Below are positions 8,886-18,796 of a stretch of 64,000 nt of DNA, in pieces. The notes under the pieces are model-generated. The model saw only the letters and a program-made list of their open reading frames with translations, was not told the origin of the DNA and did not search any database. The stretch covers positions 1-64,000 of the forward strand of contig NZ_RCHC01000006.1 of NCBI RefSeq assembly GCF_003664645.1, in the 5' to 3' direction. This stretch comes from Acinetobacter chengduensis (lineage in GTDB: Bacteria; Pseudomonadota; Gammaproteobacteria; Pseudomonadales; Moraxellaceae). A program made the position numbers and the translations under genes. Every line of letters begins with the position of its first letter. The stretch's first letter is position 1.

Positions 8886-10079
8886 TTAGATTTTAATTTT
8901 TACGAAATTCGCATTATTTTCAAAAATAAGATTTAACTGTTGTTCTAAATCTTCTTGACCTTGTAACAAGGACTTAATTCTTAAATAACTCATCAGCACA
9001 TCATCTGGATATAACTGCAATAGAGTCTGCGCATCCTGAGTTCGGCCTGTTGCCATGTAGACATGCCATTTTGCAAAACTTAATACAGGCAAAGCCGGAT
9101 AACGACTTTCCCAAAGATTAATCTGCTGTTCAGCATGTTGATAGTCTGGGTTTTGACACAATAACTGCTGCTCAAACCATAAATAGAACACTTCTTGGTT
9201 AAATTGCTCCCCCAGCAAGTGTTCGGCTAACTGCTGATGTTGCATTCCCAGTTCAGGCAAACGGGCTAAAACTTTTAACCAAAGCACCTTAATCTCATAA
9301 GGGCGGACTTCTATTTGCTCGTTTAAATCTAAATAGCGCTGTTGTAAACGCTGCAAATCCGCCACAGAGGCTTGATCAAATGCCTTCAACAACTGCTTCA
9401 ACCAAATTTGCTTGGCTGTTTCATCTAAATGACCATAGCGCGTAGAATGTAAATATAACCACGGGAACTGAGCAGCAAACTGTCCCCATAAGCTAATTAA
9501 ACGTTGCTGATAAGACTCTTTAACATTATCCAACCACGGCGATAACTCATGTTGATTTAAAAATTCAAGATGTGTTAATGCTTGCTCGCCATCATTTTTT
9601 GATAAATAAATTTCGATCCGTTGCTGTTCTGCTAACTCAAATGCTGTGGGGTTCGCTTCATTTAAGACCATTAAAGCTTCGTCATATTGCTGACGCATCC
9701 AATATAAACGTGCGCTAATAATTCCTTTTAATAAGCCAGACTGACTAAAAACTTGCTGAATAAAATTTTGTTGATCTGATCCTGCATTTAATAACCACAC
9801 GACAGCCAATTGCTCATAAGGATGCAGTTGATTAAAATTAAATACTGTTTCTATTTTACGTTGCTCACGGCTTAAATAACGTTTGACTGCCAACCAAAGC
9901 ATTTGAACCAGAAAGCTAAATAAAATTAAGCTGAAAATTAAAAACCAAAGGTTGGTTTGTATTTGCCATTCACGCCAATATAAATACACATAGCCCGCGC
10001 CATAACCATAGCTCAGTAAACTAAATAATGCCGTACATAATAGGGCAACAAAAACATAGGCAAAAATGATCTGTTTCAT
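8886..10079 (-). CDS. hemY: HemY-type protein (TPR, heme biosynthesis-associated)
   Basis: A 397-residue protein with two N-terminal membrane helices (about 5-27 and 42-64) followed by helical repeats of TPR type (for example ARLYWMRQQYDEALMVLNEANPTAFELAEQQRIEIYL). This is the proteobacterial HemY architecture (PF07219), not the Gram-positive coproporphyrinogen oxidase also called HemY. It follows hemX by 6 bases in the hemC-hemD-hemX-hemY order. Its molecular role in heme synthesis is not settled. Confidence 0.85.
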   Translation of the reverse strand: MKQIIFAYVFVALLCTALFSLLSYGYGAGYVYLYWREWQIQTNLWFLIFSLILFSFLVQMLWLAVKRYLSREQRKIETVFNFNQLHPYEQLAVVWLLNAGSDQQNFIQQVFSQSGLLKGIISARLYWMRQQYDEALMVLNEANPTAFELAEQQRIEIYLSKNDGEQALTHLEFLNQHELSPWLDNVKESYQQRLISLWGQFAAQFPWLYLHSTRYGHLDETAKQIWLKQLLKAFDQASVADLQRLQQRYLDLNEQIEVRPYEIKVLWLKVLARLPELGMQHQQLAEHLLGEQFNQEVFYLWFEQQLLCQNPDYQHAEQQINLWESRYPALPVLSFAKWHVYMATGRTQDAQTLLQLYPDDVLMSYLRIKSLLQGQEDLEQQLNLIFENNANFVKIKI

Positions 10080-10085
10080 GTTGGC

Positions 10086-10919
10086 TTATCCAATTAAAGT
10101 TCGTGTATTTAATACTGGTGCAGTAAATACAGGTGATTGTTTTAATTGGTGTATCCGCTGAATAAAATGCTGTGTGTTTGAATCAGGCAATTGCTTTAAG
10201 TTTTTTTCAATTGAACTAAGCTCAACTTGAAAGGCTTGATACTGCCCTTTTTGCAACAGTTGCTGTGCATTTAACAAGCGTAATTGTGCTTCTTTTAAAA
10301 CCAATGACCGTTGCATTAAAACCGCACTTGGTCGATCAACTGATTCAATTTGAATCCAGCGTTTTAAAAATGACTGATCTTGTTGTGTCGGCGAACTAAT
10401 ATGTTGTTTTTGAATTTCTTTAGCGAGTTCTACATCCAGCTGTTGTAGCAAACTGACTGTCTTTTGATTTTGTGTGTTGCGCGCTTGTACAAATTGCACA
10501 ATGTTGCCACGATCTTTTTCAATGACTTGATGCAAACTGGCTTTTAACGCAGGCGCTAAAGGATAACTTTCTAAACTTTGATCTAAGTGCATTAACTTCT
10601 CTAAAGCCAATGCATATTGTTGTTGCTGTAGCGCAAATTCAATGTAATCTAATTGCATGGCAATCAGCTTACTCGGTGCCATTTGCTCGACTGGAATTGA
10701 GTCAACCTGTGTCGTTGGCGTAGAACTTGTCGCTAATGGTTGTCCTATTTGTCGTTTTAACGCCGCCATTTGATCATTTAAGTTGGCATTGCTTTGTTCA
10801 AGTTGGCTCTGCTGTTGTTGCGCTTGCTGTTGCTGCGCTTGCAAAAAATAAACATCATAACTCAACTTCAGCAACCACAATGCCAGTACAACCACCAACA
10901 AGATAGACAGTTTCTTCAT
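10086..10919 (-). CDS. hemX: HemX-like membrane protein
   Basis: A 277-residue protein with an N-terminal membrane helix (about 4-22), a glutamine-rich coiled coil (about 28-60, many QQQ runs) and an alpha-helical periplasmic region. It matches the HemX family that follows hemD. These proteins are sometimes labelled uroporphyrinogen-III C-methyltransferase, but no SAM methyltransferase motif is visible here. Its ATG overlaps the hemD stop (ATGA), so translation is coupled. Confidence 0.8.
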   Translation of the reverse strand: MKKLSILLVVVLALWLLKLSYDVYFLQAQQQQAQQQQSQLEQSNANLNDQMAALKRQIGQPLATSSTPTTQVDSIPVEQMAPSKLIAMQLDYIEFALQQQQYALALEKLMHLDQSLESYPLAPALKASLHQVIEKDRGNIVQFVQARNTQNQKTVSLLQQLDVELAKEIQKQHISSPTQQDQSFLKRWIQIESVDRPSAVLMQRSLVLKEAQLRLLNAQQLLQKGQYQAFQVELSSIEKNLKQLPDSNTQHFIQRIHQLKQSPVFTAPVLNTRTLIG

Positions 10920-11695
10920 GTATTCCCTTGTACAGCATGAAGCTGCTTTAAAATAGTATCCTGTTTTAAGTCTTCAAGCTGTATCACTTGATAGTCCAGT
11001 TGATGCTCATGACAAGATTGCTCAACGAGACGAGTCACTCGCTCTGCCAAAACAAAACAGTACATTGATGTCTGCTCACACAAATAGTGCTGTGCTAATC
11101 TTAGCCAGTTGTTCCAGCTAGCCTCACTTGTAATCAGTAATACACAAGCTAATGCTTCACGAATGACATCCAAATGTGCCTGCAAGGTTTGTGTCGCAGA
11201 CACAGGGCAATCCCGTCGATACAAAACAAAGTTAAGCACCTGAACCCCTTGATTAGCTAAGCTATCCATCATAAATTGACGGCCACCTTCACCACGCCAA
11301 AAAGCAATTTGCGCAGATGAATCTAAGTGTTGCAATACAGGTAAGCTTAGCATGCCTTCTGATGTTTCAACCTCAGGCACATGGCTTTCAAAGCCATACT
11401 GCAAAAGTGCTTGTGCTGTTGCCTGCCCGACCGCAATCCACTGAATGCGGTGCAAATCTTCGGGCTTGCCACCAGCCTGAGCCAAGGCTTGCATACCAAA
11501 TGTGACCGCTGCAGGACTAACCACTACAATGACCTTTACTCGGTCGATTTGTGCAAACAAATGCGCAAGTGACTCAGACCACGGCATCGCCTCAAGCGCT
11601 AACAAAGGAAGCTCTAATACATCCATCCCCTCAGCTTGCAATGCTTGTGTGAGCTGCTGGGCACGGTCTGAGGGTCGGGTATTAATAAACAACAT
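10916..11695 (-). CDS. hemD: Uroporphyrinogen-III synthase
   Basis: A 259-residue enzyme that cyclises hydroxymethylbilane to uroporphyrinogen III with inversion of ring D. It begins MLFINTRPSDRAQQLTQAL, with the typical TRP motif, followed by LPLLALE and VVVSPAAVTFGMQAL (SxxAV motif) and LLITSEASWNNWLRL in the second lobe. It lies 21 bases after hemC and overlaps hemX by the ATGA junction. HemD sequences diverge strongly, so context carries part of the call. Confidence 0.92.
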   Translation of the reverse strand: MLFINTRPSDRAQQLTQALQAEGMDVLELPLLALEAMPWSESLAHLFAQIDRVKVIVVVSPAAVTFGMQALAQAGGKPEDLHRIQWIAVGQATAQALLQYGFESHVPEVETSEGMLSLPVLQHLDSSAQIAFWRGEGGRQFMMDSLANQGVQVLNFVLYRRDCPVSATQTLQAHLDVIREALACVLLITSEASWNNWLRLAQHYLCEQTSMYCFVLAERVTRLVEQSCHEHQLDYQVIQLEDLKQDTILKQLHAVQGNT

Positions 11696-11716
11696 GGCAC
11701 AAAGGATAAAGTAGTC

Positions 11717-12634
11717 TTAGTACAGTGCTTTTAATAAATCGCCAGCACCTTGCTCAAGCAAGTCTTTGGCTAAGGCCACGCCTAAAGCTTCTGCATCTGC
11801 AATAACACCTTGTTGTGTTGCTTTGAGTAGTGTTAAACCATCAACACTTCCGACACGGCCTTCAATGTGTAAACTGTCCTGTTGCAATGTGGCATAACCT
11901 GCGATAGGCACTTGGCAACCGCCTTCCAAATACGCATTAAAAGCGCGCTCTGCGCGTACACATGCATTGGTTTCGGCATGCATAAGAGGCAAAATGTAAT
12001 CTAATACTGTAGTGTCGGCTTCACGGCACTCTAAACCTAATGCACCTTGGCCCACGGCAGGTAAGCTTAGTTCAGGTGCCAATGTATGGCGAATGCGCTC
12101 AGCCAAACCAAGACGTTTTAAACCTGCACTGGCTAAAATAATTGCGTCATATAAGCCTGCATCCAGTTTAGATAAACGCGTACCTACATTGCCACGTAAA
12201 TCAATGATTTCTAAGTCTGGACGGCTTTTTAAAATTTGACATTTACGGCGTAAGCTTGATGTGCCAACTTTTGCCCCTTGAGGCAAATCTGCAAAACTTG
12301 CATAAGTATTGGAAACAAAAGCATCAAGTGGATCTTCACGTTCACAAATGACCGCGAGCGTTAAACCCTCTGGTAATGCCATGGGTACATCCTTCATCGA
12401 ATGTACAGCCAAATCTGCACGACCATCGAGTAAAGCGGCTTCAAGTTCTTTTACAAATAAGCCTTTCCCACCAATCTTAGCCAATGGTGTATCTAAGATT
12501 TTGTCACCCTGAGTTACAAATGTAACCAACTCGACCTGCAAACCTTGGTGTAATGCTTCGAGACGAGCTTTAATATGCTCTGCTTGCCAAAGTGCAAGCG
12601 GGCTTTGTCGTGTTGCAATCTTCAGGGTTTTCAT
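11717..12634 (-). CDS. hemC: Hydroxymethylbilane synthase (porphobilinogen deaminase)
   Basis: A 305-residue enzyme that joins four porphobilinogens into hydroxymethylbilane. It begins [21 protein letters not shown]. Signature segments include [30 protein letters not shown] and the cofactor-cysteine loop [13 protein letters not shown]. The open frame extends 21 codons further upstream, but the family start and the poor fit of the extra residues favour the ATG at 12634. First of hemC-D-X-Y; algR lies 93 bases upstream, the same order as in Pseudomonas. Confidence 0.96.
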   Translation of the reverse strand: MKTLKIATRQSPLALWQAEHIKARLEALHQGLQVELVTFVTQGDKILDTPLAKIGGKGLFVKELEAALLDGRADLAVHSMKDVPMALPEGLTLAVICEREDPLDAFVSNTYASFADLPQGAKVGTSSLRRKCQILKSRPDLEIIDLRGNVGTRLSKLDAGLYDAIILASAGLKRLGLAERIRHTLAPELSLPAVGQGALGLECREADTTVLDYILPLMHAETNACVRAERAFNAYLEGGCQVPIAGYATLQQDSLHIEGRVGSVDGLTLLKATQQGVIADAEALGVALAKDLLEQGAGDLLKALY

Positions 12635-12727
12635 AACATTCAAATAACAGTCAATATGAGCATATTCTAAACTTAACTGTCTTACATTGAAATGCAATAT
12701 CTTTAAGGCAAAAAATACGATTAAAAC

Positions 12728-13468
12728 TTAGAGTTTTTGTATTCGCTCTCTTAAATTGGGTAAATGTCGGCGACTGACTGCCAAGCGCTCTTCTAATTCA
12801 CGACACCGTACTTGATATTGCCCTGAACTCACTACTTCTAAACCATCTAAATAATTGACTGACACCAATGCATTACGATGAATCCTGATGAATTGATCAC
12901 CAAATTCAAGTTCTAAATCTTTGAGTGTTTCATCAATTAATACACTGCCATTTTTATGCCTTACCGTGACATATTTTTGATCTGCCAAAAAATAGTAAAT
13001 ATTTTCAACAGGGACCAATTCCACGCCACGATAGGTCTTTGCCGCAATTTGATGACGGCTGATTTTGAGTTCTTCCATATTTTCTTTTTGTTTTATACCG
13101 CTCATTTGAGCTTGGGTGAGTTTAACGAGATGATCTAAAACTTGCTGCAATTCCTGTTGCATCACGGGTTTTAGCAAATATCCTTCTGCGTTCGACTTAA
13201 ATGCATCAAGTGCATGATGGTCATAAGCAGTACAAAAAACAATGGCTGGCATTGGATCGAGTTCACGCAAATGCTGCGCGCAAGCTAAACCATCCATTTC
13301 AGGCATTTGAATATCTAATAAGATGACATCGGGTTCTAGGCTTTGTGCCAAATCAATCGCTTGTTGTCCATGCGATGCAGTTGCCACAACTTGATGTCCC
13401 ATCTGTGTGACCAAACGTGATAATCGCTCTATTGCCAGAGACTCATCATCACAAATCAGGATGTCCAT
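12728..13468 (-). CDS. algR: LytTR-type response regulator, AlgR family
   Basis: A 246-residue two-component regulator. The receiver domain (about 1-120) has the acidic pair CDDES, the phospho-acceptor aspartate at about 52 in VILLDIQMPEMDG, and the switch region CTAYDHHALDAF with lysine in LLKPV. A LytTR DNA-binding domain follows (about 140-243, with IYYFLADQKYVTVRHKNGSVLIDETL and FIRIHRNALVSVNYL). It follows the algZ-type kinase by 55 bases and precedes hemC, the Pseudomonas algZ-algR-hemC order. In Pseudomonas AlgR controls twitching and virulence; the targets here are unknown. Confidence 0.9.
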   Translation of the reverse strand: MDILICDDESLAIERLSRLVTQMGHQVVATASHGQQAIDLAQSLEPDVILLDIQMPEMDGLACAQHLRELDPMPAIVFCTAYDHHALDAFKSNAEGYLLKPVMQQELQQVLDHLVKLTQAQMSGIKQKENMEELKISRHQIAAKTYRGVELVPVENIYYFLADQKYVTVRHKNGSVLIDETLKDLELEFGDQFIRIHRNALVSVNYLDGLEVVSSGQYQVRCRELEERLAVSRRHLPNLRERIQKL

Positions 13469-13523
13469 TTCTCCTCCTTACACAGTTCACTTTATTTATT
13501 TTTATAAGTGCACGGTGCTGTTT

Positions 13524-14675
13524 TTACTTATATTGATACTGTACAACGGTCGTAAACATTTCTTTGCCCGCATACGTTTGAAATGTCACTTGTGGCCCAT
13601 AATAGGCTTTTAAGCGCTGATGTACATTTTCAACTGCAATACCATGTCCTTGGCGTAACTTTATTTTATCCTGAACAAATGGATTAGTAATGACGATATT
13701 GACTTGATTTTGCGAAATTTCAATCAATATGCTTATCGTACTCTTTGTTAGAATTTTTTCAACTCCATGAAAAATACTATTTTCCACTAGAGGTTGTAAA
13801 GTTAGTAGCGGAATTTGTACGCGATCGTACATTTCTGGATTAACTAATTTCCACTCTACATTTAAGCGCTCACCTAAACGAATTTGTTCAATAGCCAAAT
13901 AACGCTGACATAACTCCACCTCGTCTTTGAGGCTGACCAATTTGAGTTCTTGAAAACTCGCACGAAATAAGCGTGATAAATTCAACAGCATTTGTTCAGC
14001 TTTATCTGGATCAATTGCAATTAAGCTAATAACGCTGTTCAGACTATTAAATAAAAAATGCGGATGAATACGCGCTTGCATCGCTTGAATACGTGCATTT
14101 AGCTCACTATTTTGTTTACGCGACCATAACTCTCTTAAATAAATATAACGAAAACAGATCATGCCCAAAAGCACACCAAAACTTAAATGCATTAACGCGC
14201 CATCCCACACATGCGTTACACTCAAACCTGCTAGGCTCAGGTTTTCACCAAAATAAATTAAGCCATTGATACTCAAGGTGGTGAACAGCACCAACACTTG
14301 CAGGAGTAAAAAGCCCAAAAACAACTTAAATTGTAGGTTTAATGGCGATAGCCTCGCCTCAAAATATTCTGTTAAGGCCGCAAAAGATAATAAAATCCAA
14401 TTAATAAACAGCACATATTGCATGGTATTGGTAAAGCTTAAATACTCCCATGCTTTGGCCTGTGCCAAGGCCAATACCAAAGCCAAAATATTCCCGGCCC
14501 ACAACAATTCTAGTAAATACTTACCTCGACCAAAACGCATTGCAAAGTAACTCAAAGTTGTGGTTCTTGACCGCTCGCGAAAAGTTTGCAGGTCTGCTTC
14601 GGCAATGGGCGTTGAATTTGCTATACTCTTTTTAGTTCTACCGCTTTTTATCTTATTGAGCCGACATGACCACAT
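13524..14675 (-). CDS. algZ: LytS/AlgZ-type sensor histidine kinase
   Basis: Up to 383 residues. About five or six hydrophobic helices fill residues 50-185, then a HisKA_5 (LytS-type) domain with the phospho-histidine in [21 protein letters not shown], then an ATPase domain with [12 protein letters not shown] (N box). It phosphorylates the adjacent AlgR-type regulator. The start is uncertain: the ATG at 14675 overlaps the divergent argH start by 10 bases, and an internal ATG at 14540 would leave room for the argH promoter. No separate extracellular sensor domain is visible. Confidence 0.88.
   Translation of the reverse strand: MWSCRLNKIKSGRTKKSIANSTPIAEADLQTFRERSRTTTLSYFAMRFGRGKYLLELLWAGNILALVLALAQAKAWEYLSFTNTMQYVLFINWILLSFAALTEYFEARLSPLNLQFKLFLGFLLLQVLVLFTTLSINGLIYFGENLSLAGLSVTHVWDGALMHLSFGVLLGMICFRYIYLRELWSRKQNSELNARIQAMQARIHPHFLFNSLNSVISLIAIDPDKAEQMLLNLSRLFRASFQELKLVSLKDEVELCQRYLAIEQIRLGERLNVEWKLVNPEMYDRVQIPLLTLQPLVENSIFHGVEKILTKSTISILIEISQNQVNIVITNPFVQDKIKLRQGHGIAVENVHQRLKAYYGPQVTFQTYAGKEMFTTVVQYQYK
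14621..14626 (+). promoter_or_regulatory. Possible -10 box for argH
   Basis: TATACT 40 bases before the argH ATG, with a poor TTCGGC about 18 bases upstream. It lies inside the longest version of the divergent kinase gene, favouring a shorter kinase start. Confidence 0.35.
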
Positions 14676-16096
14676 CTTCTAATTCCTCTAATCCGTCACA
14701 AGCCCAAACTTCGGGTATGTGGGGCGGCCGTTTCGCTGAAGCAACGGATGCTTTTGTAGCTGAATTTACAGCATCTGTTCAATTTGACCAACGCTTTTAT
14801 AAACAAGATATTGCAGGCTCTATTGCGCATGCAACCATGCTTGCAAAAGTTGGCGTTTTAACAGAACAAGAACGTGATGACATCATCACTGGCTTAACTG
14901 CGATTAAAGCAGATATTGAAGCAGGCAACTTCGAGTGGCGCATTGACCTAGAAGATGTGCACATGAACATTGAGTCACGTTTGACTCAGCGTATTGGCAT
15001 CACAGGTAAAAAATTACACACAGGTCGTAGCCGTAACGACCAAGTAGCAACCGACATCCGTTTATATGTACGTGATGAAATTGATGCTATTTTGGAATTG
15101 TTGCAAAAACTACAAAAAGGTATTTTGGGCTTAGCTGCTAAAAACACCAATACCATTATGCCAGGGTTTACTCACCTACAAACTGCACAGCCAGTGACTT
15201 TTGGTCACCATTTAATGGCGTGGTTTGAAATGCTAGTACGTGACTCTGAGCGTTTAATTGACTGCCGTAAGCGTACCAACCGTATGCCATTGGGTTCAGC
15301 TGCACTTGCAGGCACAACTTACCCAATAGACCGTGCATATACAGCAGAACTTCTAGGCTTTGAAGCAGTTGCTGAAAACTCACTAGACGCTGTATCTGAC
15401 CGTGACTTTGGTATTGAATTTAATGCTGCAGCTTCACTGATCATGATGCATTTGTCTCGTATGTCAGAAGAAATGATCCTTTGGACATCTGCACAATTTA
15501 AATTTGTGAATATTCCAGACCGCTTCTGTACGGGTTCTTCAATCATGCCACAAAAGAAAAACCCAGATGTACCTGAGTTGATTCGTGGTAAAACTGGCCG
15601 TGTATATGGCGACCTCATGAGCTTATTAACGCTGATGAAAGGTCAACCTTTGGCATACAACAAAGATAACCAAGAAGACAAAGAACCCTTGTTTGATGCC
15701 ATCGATACAGTTCGTGGCTCACTCATGGCATTTGCTGACATGATTCCTGCTTTGGTTCCAAACATTGAAATTATGCGTGAAGCAGCACTTCGTGGCTTCT
15801 CTACAGCAACTGACCTAGCAGACTACCTCGTGAAAAATGGCGTAGCATTCCGTGATGCACACGAAATTGTAGGCAAAGCCGTTGCACTTGGCGTGCAAGA
15901 AAGCAAAGACTTGTCTGAATTAACACTTGAACAACTTCAACAGTTCTCTGACTTAATTCAAGCCGACGTATTTGAAAAAGCATTAACACTTGAAGCTTCT
16001 GTGAATGCACGTAACCACATTGGTGGTACCGCGCCTGCACAAGTTGAAGCTGCAATTGCACGTGCATATACACGTTTAGAACAGCTTTACGCTTAA
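14666..16096 (+). CDS. argH: Argininosuccinate lyase
   Basis: A 476-residue fumarase/aspartase-superfamily enzyme that splits argininosuccinate into arginine and fumarate, the last step of arginine synthesis. Visible signatures are [10 protein letters not shown] (N-terminus), [28 protein letters not shown] and the catalytic-loop signature [20 protein letters not shown]. It is divergent from the algZ-type kinase and is followed after 28 bases by yggX on the same strand. The argH/algZ-algR-hemC order matches Pseudomonas. Confidence 0.97.
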   Translation: MTTSSNSSNPSQAQTSGMWGGRFAEATDAFVAEFTASVQFDQRFYKQDIAGSIAHATMLAKVGVLTEQERDDIITGLTAIKADIEAGNFEWRIDLEDVHMNIESRLTQRIGITGKKLHTGRSRNDQVATDIRLYVRDEIDAILELLQKLQKGILGLAAKNTNTIMPGFTHLQTAQPVTFGHHLMAWFEMLVRDSERLIDCRKRTNRMPLGSAALAGTTYPIDRAYTAELLGFEAVAENSLDAVSDRDFGIEFNAAASLIMMHLSRMSEEMILWTSAQFKFVNIPDRFCTGSSIMPQKKNPDVPELIRGKTGRVYGDLMSLLTLMKGQPLAYNKDNQEDKEPLFDAIDTVRGSLMAFADMIPALVPNIEIMREAALRGFSTATDLADYLVKNGVAFRDAHEIVGKAVALGVQESKDLSELTLEQLQQFSDLIQADVFEKALTLEASVNARNHIGGTAPAQVEAAIARAYTRLEQLYA

Positions 16097-16124
16097 TTGC
16101 TTTATACAACTTTGGAGTATTGAT

Positions 16125-16397
16125 ATGTCTCGACAAATTTTTTGCCGTAAATATCAGGCTGAAATGGAAGGCTTAGACTTTGCACCCTTCCCTGGTGCAA
16201 AAGGCCAAGAACTTTTTGACACCGTGTCTAAACAGGCATGGAGCGAATGGTTAAAGCACCAAACAACGCTGATTAATGAAAAGCGTTTAAATGTGTTTGA
16301 ACCTGATGCAAAAAAGTTCCTTGAAGAACAGCGCGAAAAATTCTTCAGCAATGATGAATCACTCGAAAAAGCTGAAGGGCTGAAGCCTGAAGCGTGA
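16125..16397 (+). CDS. yggX: Probable Fe(2+)-trafficking protein YggX
   Basis: A 90-residue member of the YggX family, beginning [24 protein letters not shown], with the conserved single cysteine at residue 7 and the segment [18 protein letters not shown]. YggX protects iron-sulfur clusters against oxidative damage and helps iron traffic in the cytoplasm. It lies 28 bases after argH and is probably co-transcribed. Confidence 0.95.
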   Translation: MSRQIFCRKYQAEMEGLDFAPFPGAKGQELFDTVSKQAWSEWLKHQTTLINEKRLNVFEPDAKKFLEEQREKFFSNDESLEKAEGLKPEA

Positions 16398-16510
16398 TAA
16401 AGCGGAGCACTGCTCCGCCACGTTGCAAGACGAGAAGCTAAGCTTCGAGTGAAAATAAGGCATTGCCTTATTTTTCTGCAAGACAAGCGAAGCGCATAGT
16501 TTCAAATGTC

Positions 16511-16539
16511 AAAAAGGAGTCCGCAAAGGCTCCTTTTTT
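16511..16539 (+). terminator. Terminator downstream of argH-yggX
   Basis: AAAAAGGAG / CTCCTTTTTT stem around a 10-base loop, 114 bases after yggX; good T tract on the plus strand. Confidence 0.7.
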
Positions 16540-16593
16540 AATGTTCCACCCTTACGCAAGGCAAGCGCTGAAAGCGCGCGTAGGCTTTAATCT

Positions 16594-16627
16594 AAAAAGA
16601 ATCTCCATCTTAGGGGATTCTTTTTTT
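16594..16627 (+). terminator. Second terminator-like hairpin
   Basis: AAAAAGAATC...CC / GG..GATTCTTTTTTT stem with a short loop and seven Ts. It lies 55 bases after the previous terminator with no gene between them. Confidence 0.6.
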
Positions 16628-16943
16628 ATGCATTACTTAAAAATTAGGCAAGACAAGCGAAGTACGTGGCTTCAAATGTTGTAAAGGAATATAAAAGACT
16701 AATTTTTTATTTCTAAAATTGCTCCGCCACATTTCAAGACCAAGACACAGCAATTAAAGCTTTCATTGACCCGTGATTTATTTGAAGTAAAGTAGAATGG
16801 ATAAGAATGACTCATTCATTAGAAATGTTTCAACCACGCAGCTTTGTATCAAAATAATTTAATGTAAACATGCATATACACAACGCACATAAAACTCAAC
16901 ATTACACTACAAGAAGCCACATGATTCCTGACGCTTAGGTGCC

Positions 16944-17047
16944 TATAATGGCAATTAAGGATAGAGAGTTAGACTCTTCTTCTATAACCACAAATATCCC
17001 CGATTTTTATTCCCAGTCTTCCCCCAAAGTCTGGGAATTTTTTTATC
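16944..17047 (+). ncRNA. Candidate small RNA with its own promoter element and terminator
   Basis: A consensus TATAAT at 16944-16949 predicts a start near 16956. The following roughly 90 bases hold a small hairpin (AGAGT TAG ACTCT), an unpaired pyrimidine/A-rich stretch, and a Rho-independent terminator (TTCCCAG / CTGGGAA stem, about 17010-17047, seven Ts) with a C-rich loop. A convincing -35 box was not found. The weak frame across it (16939-17184) runs straight through the terminator, so an RNA is more likely than a protein. Confidence 0.4.
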
Positions 17048-17120
17048 CTTTTTTTGTGTCACTTCTACTGCCATCACGGAATACTCAAAACAACGTCGTA
17101 TTTTTTAAATATACAAGCCA

Positions 17121-17148
17121 TAAAAAAGCCCCTCATTTGGAGGAGCTT
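17121..17148 (-). terminator. Terminator of pgsA
   Basis: On the minus strand AAGCTCCTCC-AAAT-GAGGGGCTT followed by TTTTTA, 22 bases past the pgsA stop. Confidence 0.75.
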
Positions 17149-17169
17149 GATTTCGATCATCTGGCTGAA

Positions 17170-17763
17170 TTATGGTTGCTTTAAATACGGCCAAGCGGCT
17201 TTCAAATAAATAAACATCGACCATAAAGTTAAGATCACAGCCATATACAACAAGCCATAACCTAACATTTCAAGCGGTTGCCAGTTTAATAAAAACACGG
17301 TGATCGCAATCATCTGAAAAGCAGTTTTATACTTACCTACCGTAGATACAGCCACACTGGTACGTGCACCCAATTCCGCCATCCACTCACGTAATGCAGA
17401 CACAGTAATTTCACGGGAAATAATTACAATGGCAGCAAAAGCCATAGAAATTGTCGGTTGCCATTGCACCAGAACAATCAGCGCAGCCGCCACCATCAAT
17501 TTATCTGCGACAGGATCGAGAAAACGACCAAATGCAGATGTTTGATTGAGAGTACGCGCCAAATAACCATCAAACCAATCAGTTACTGCAGCCACAACAA
17601 AAATACCCGTCAACAAAATATGACGCGACATGCTTGCATCATGACCTTCTACGCCCATTGCTGGTGGCCAATACGCCACCGCAAGAAACACGGGAATTAG
17701 CCCAATTCGCGCTAAAGTTAAAATATTTGGAATATTCAGGATTCGACCTGCTGCCATAGACAC
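17170..17763 (-). CDS. pgsA: CDP-diacylglycerol-glycerol-3-phosphate 3-phosphatidyltransferase
   Basis: A 197-residue integral membrane enzyme making phosphatidylglycerol phosphate, the committed step to phosphatidylglycerol and cardiolipin. The CDP-alcohol phosphotransferase signature DG-x2-AR-x8-G-x3-D-x3-D is complete in DGYLARTLNQ...GRFLDPVADK (about residues 64-87). Four or five further hydrophobic helices are visible. It is downstream of uvrC in the same direction, a widely conserved neighbourhood, here with a thioesterase gene in between. Confidence 0.95.
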   Translation of the reverse strand: MSMAAGRILNIPNILTLARIGLIPVFLAVAYWPPAMGVEGHDASMSRHILLTGIFVVAAVTDWFDGYLARTLNQTSAFGRFLDPVADKLMVAAALIVLVQWQPTISMAFAAIVIISREITVSALREWMAELGARTSVAVSTVGKYKTAFQMIAITVFLLNWQPLEMLGYGLLYMAVILTLWSMFIYLKAAWPYLKQP

Positions 17764-17869
17764 CGCCAGTGTTTACCCCCATCGTGCATGATGTAAATGC
17801 ACAATTTTCTGAGGATTTATCCATCATTATTAATTGCGTTCACTTTATACGAAATGCCCTACAGTGTCA

Positions 17870-18664
17870 CTAGGCAAAGACCGTCACCACTTGACGCGAG
17901 ATCGCAATCAGACGATCAGAGCTGTCCCAAAGGTGTGCTTGTTCTGTCGAATAACCGTGCGCAACATAGTCGGTCACGACTTTATATTTTAACCAATCAT
18001 GCAAATTTGATTGCAAGGGATGCACGCAAGTCAATTGCCAAGTCAATGAACTGGCAGGCGCCATCATCTTATACATAGGCAACACACCCGGTGGCCACAT
18101 ATCAAATGCCGCCATCAAATCTGCAGTTTGTAATGCTCTATTTTCATGCAATGCAGGATCGAAGCGGAACCAGCCACCAAAGTCTGGCTTTGGGCTTGCT
18201 GTACACGGATATTGTCCTTCCGCCCAAATCATTTGCATTTGCTTGAAGCATTCAGGCGCAAGCGGATGATGCTGTGCAATCTGGAGTTGCTCAACGGCTG
18301 GGTATGCAGGAGCAGGCATTTCTTGATGAACCCGAATACTCGAGTCCCGTAGCACACCAAAACTTGCGACCAAAATCGTTTGTACGGCGTCATCTTGCCA
18401 TAAACGTACTTCAATGGTGGTGACTGACTTACCTTGACGCAAGATTTCTGCACTCAGTCTCACCTTAGCCAATTGCACAGGCCCCACAAAGGTAACACTG
18501 GCACTCAGCAAGCCTTTGCTTTCATCTGCAATGCTTGCAATGGCTTTATGCATTAGCATACTGGCAACCAAGCCACCATAAATGGTTCGTCCTTGTAGCC
18601 ATCCTTGTGGGATATCCACCCATTCAGCTTGATCAATTTGTGCATACATTTGCGTTAACGACAT
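17870..18664 (-). CDS. Acyl-CoA thioesterase, double-hotdog TesB-like
   Basis: A 264-residue protein made of two hotdog halves. The first has GRTIYGGLVASMLMHKAI (GG-x-V region of TesB-like enzymes) and SASVTFVGPVQL. The second has AFDMWPPGVLPMYKMMAPASSLTWQLTCVH, with the aspartate of the active-site region. It lies between uvrC and pgsA, 106 bases before pgsA. It probably hydrolyses acyl-CoAs; the physiological substrate is unknown. Confidence 0.85.
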   Translation of the reverse strand: MSLTQMYAQIDQAEWVDIPQGWLQGRTIYGGLVASMLMHKAIASIADESKGLLSASVTFVGPVQLAKVRLSAEILRQGKSVTTIEVRLWQDDAVQTILVASFGVLRDSSIRVHQEMPAPAYPAVEQLQIAQHHPLAPECFKQMQMIWAEGQYPCTASPKPDFGGWFRFDPALHENRALQTADLMAAFDMWPPGVLPMYKMMAPASSLTWQLTCVHPLQSNLHDWLKYKVVTDYVAHGYSTEQAHLWDSSDRLIAISRQVVTVFA

Positions 18665-18796
18665 GGGACATCCTTCTCTAAAGCGCTCAGTCAGTATAGT
18701 TATGCAAGTTGGAACTGATGTGAATGATCATTGACCCATGCGTCATTGAGCACTTTGACCAAGCCTATGTCATAGTAGCCATTGAAACAGCAGAAT

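Larger units (their letters stand above)
16407..16740. repeat. Intergenic repeat family with two diverged copies
   Basis: GCTCCGCCAC followed by a -TT-CAAGAC segment occurs at about 16411 and 16721. GCAAGACAAGCGAAG followed by a matching TTCAAATGT occurs at about 16478 and 16648, with the copies differing at a few bases. GCAAGGCAAGCG at about 16557 is a further partial match. The pieces are interleaved with two terminators. This looks like a degenerate non-coding repeat element rather than a gene. Confidence 0.5.

Noticed and set aside
16463..16684. 73-residue frame in the argH-pgsA gap
   Set aside because: It spans two terminator hairpins and the non-coding repeat; no ribosome site or conserved character.
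16939..17184. 81-residue open frame on the plus strand
   Set aside because: It crosses a clear Rho-independent terminator, overlaps the pgsA terminator and end, and has no family-like composition. An RNA gene is more likely.
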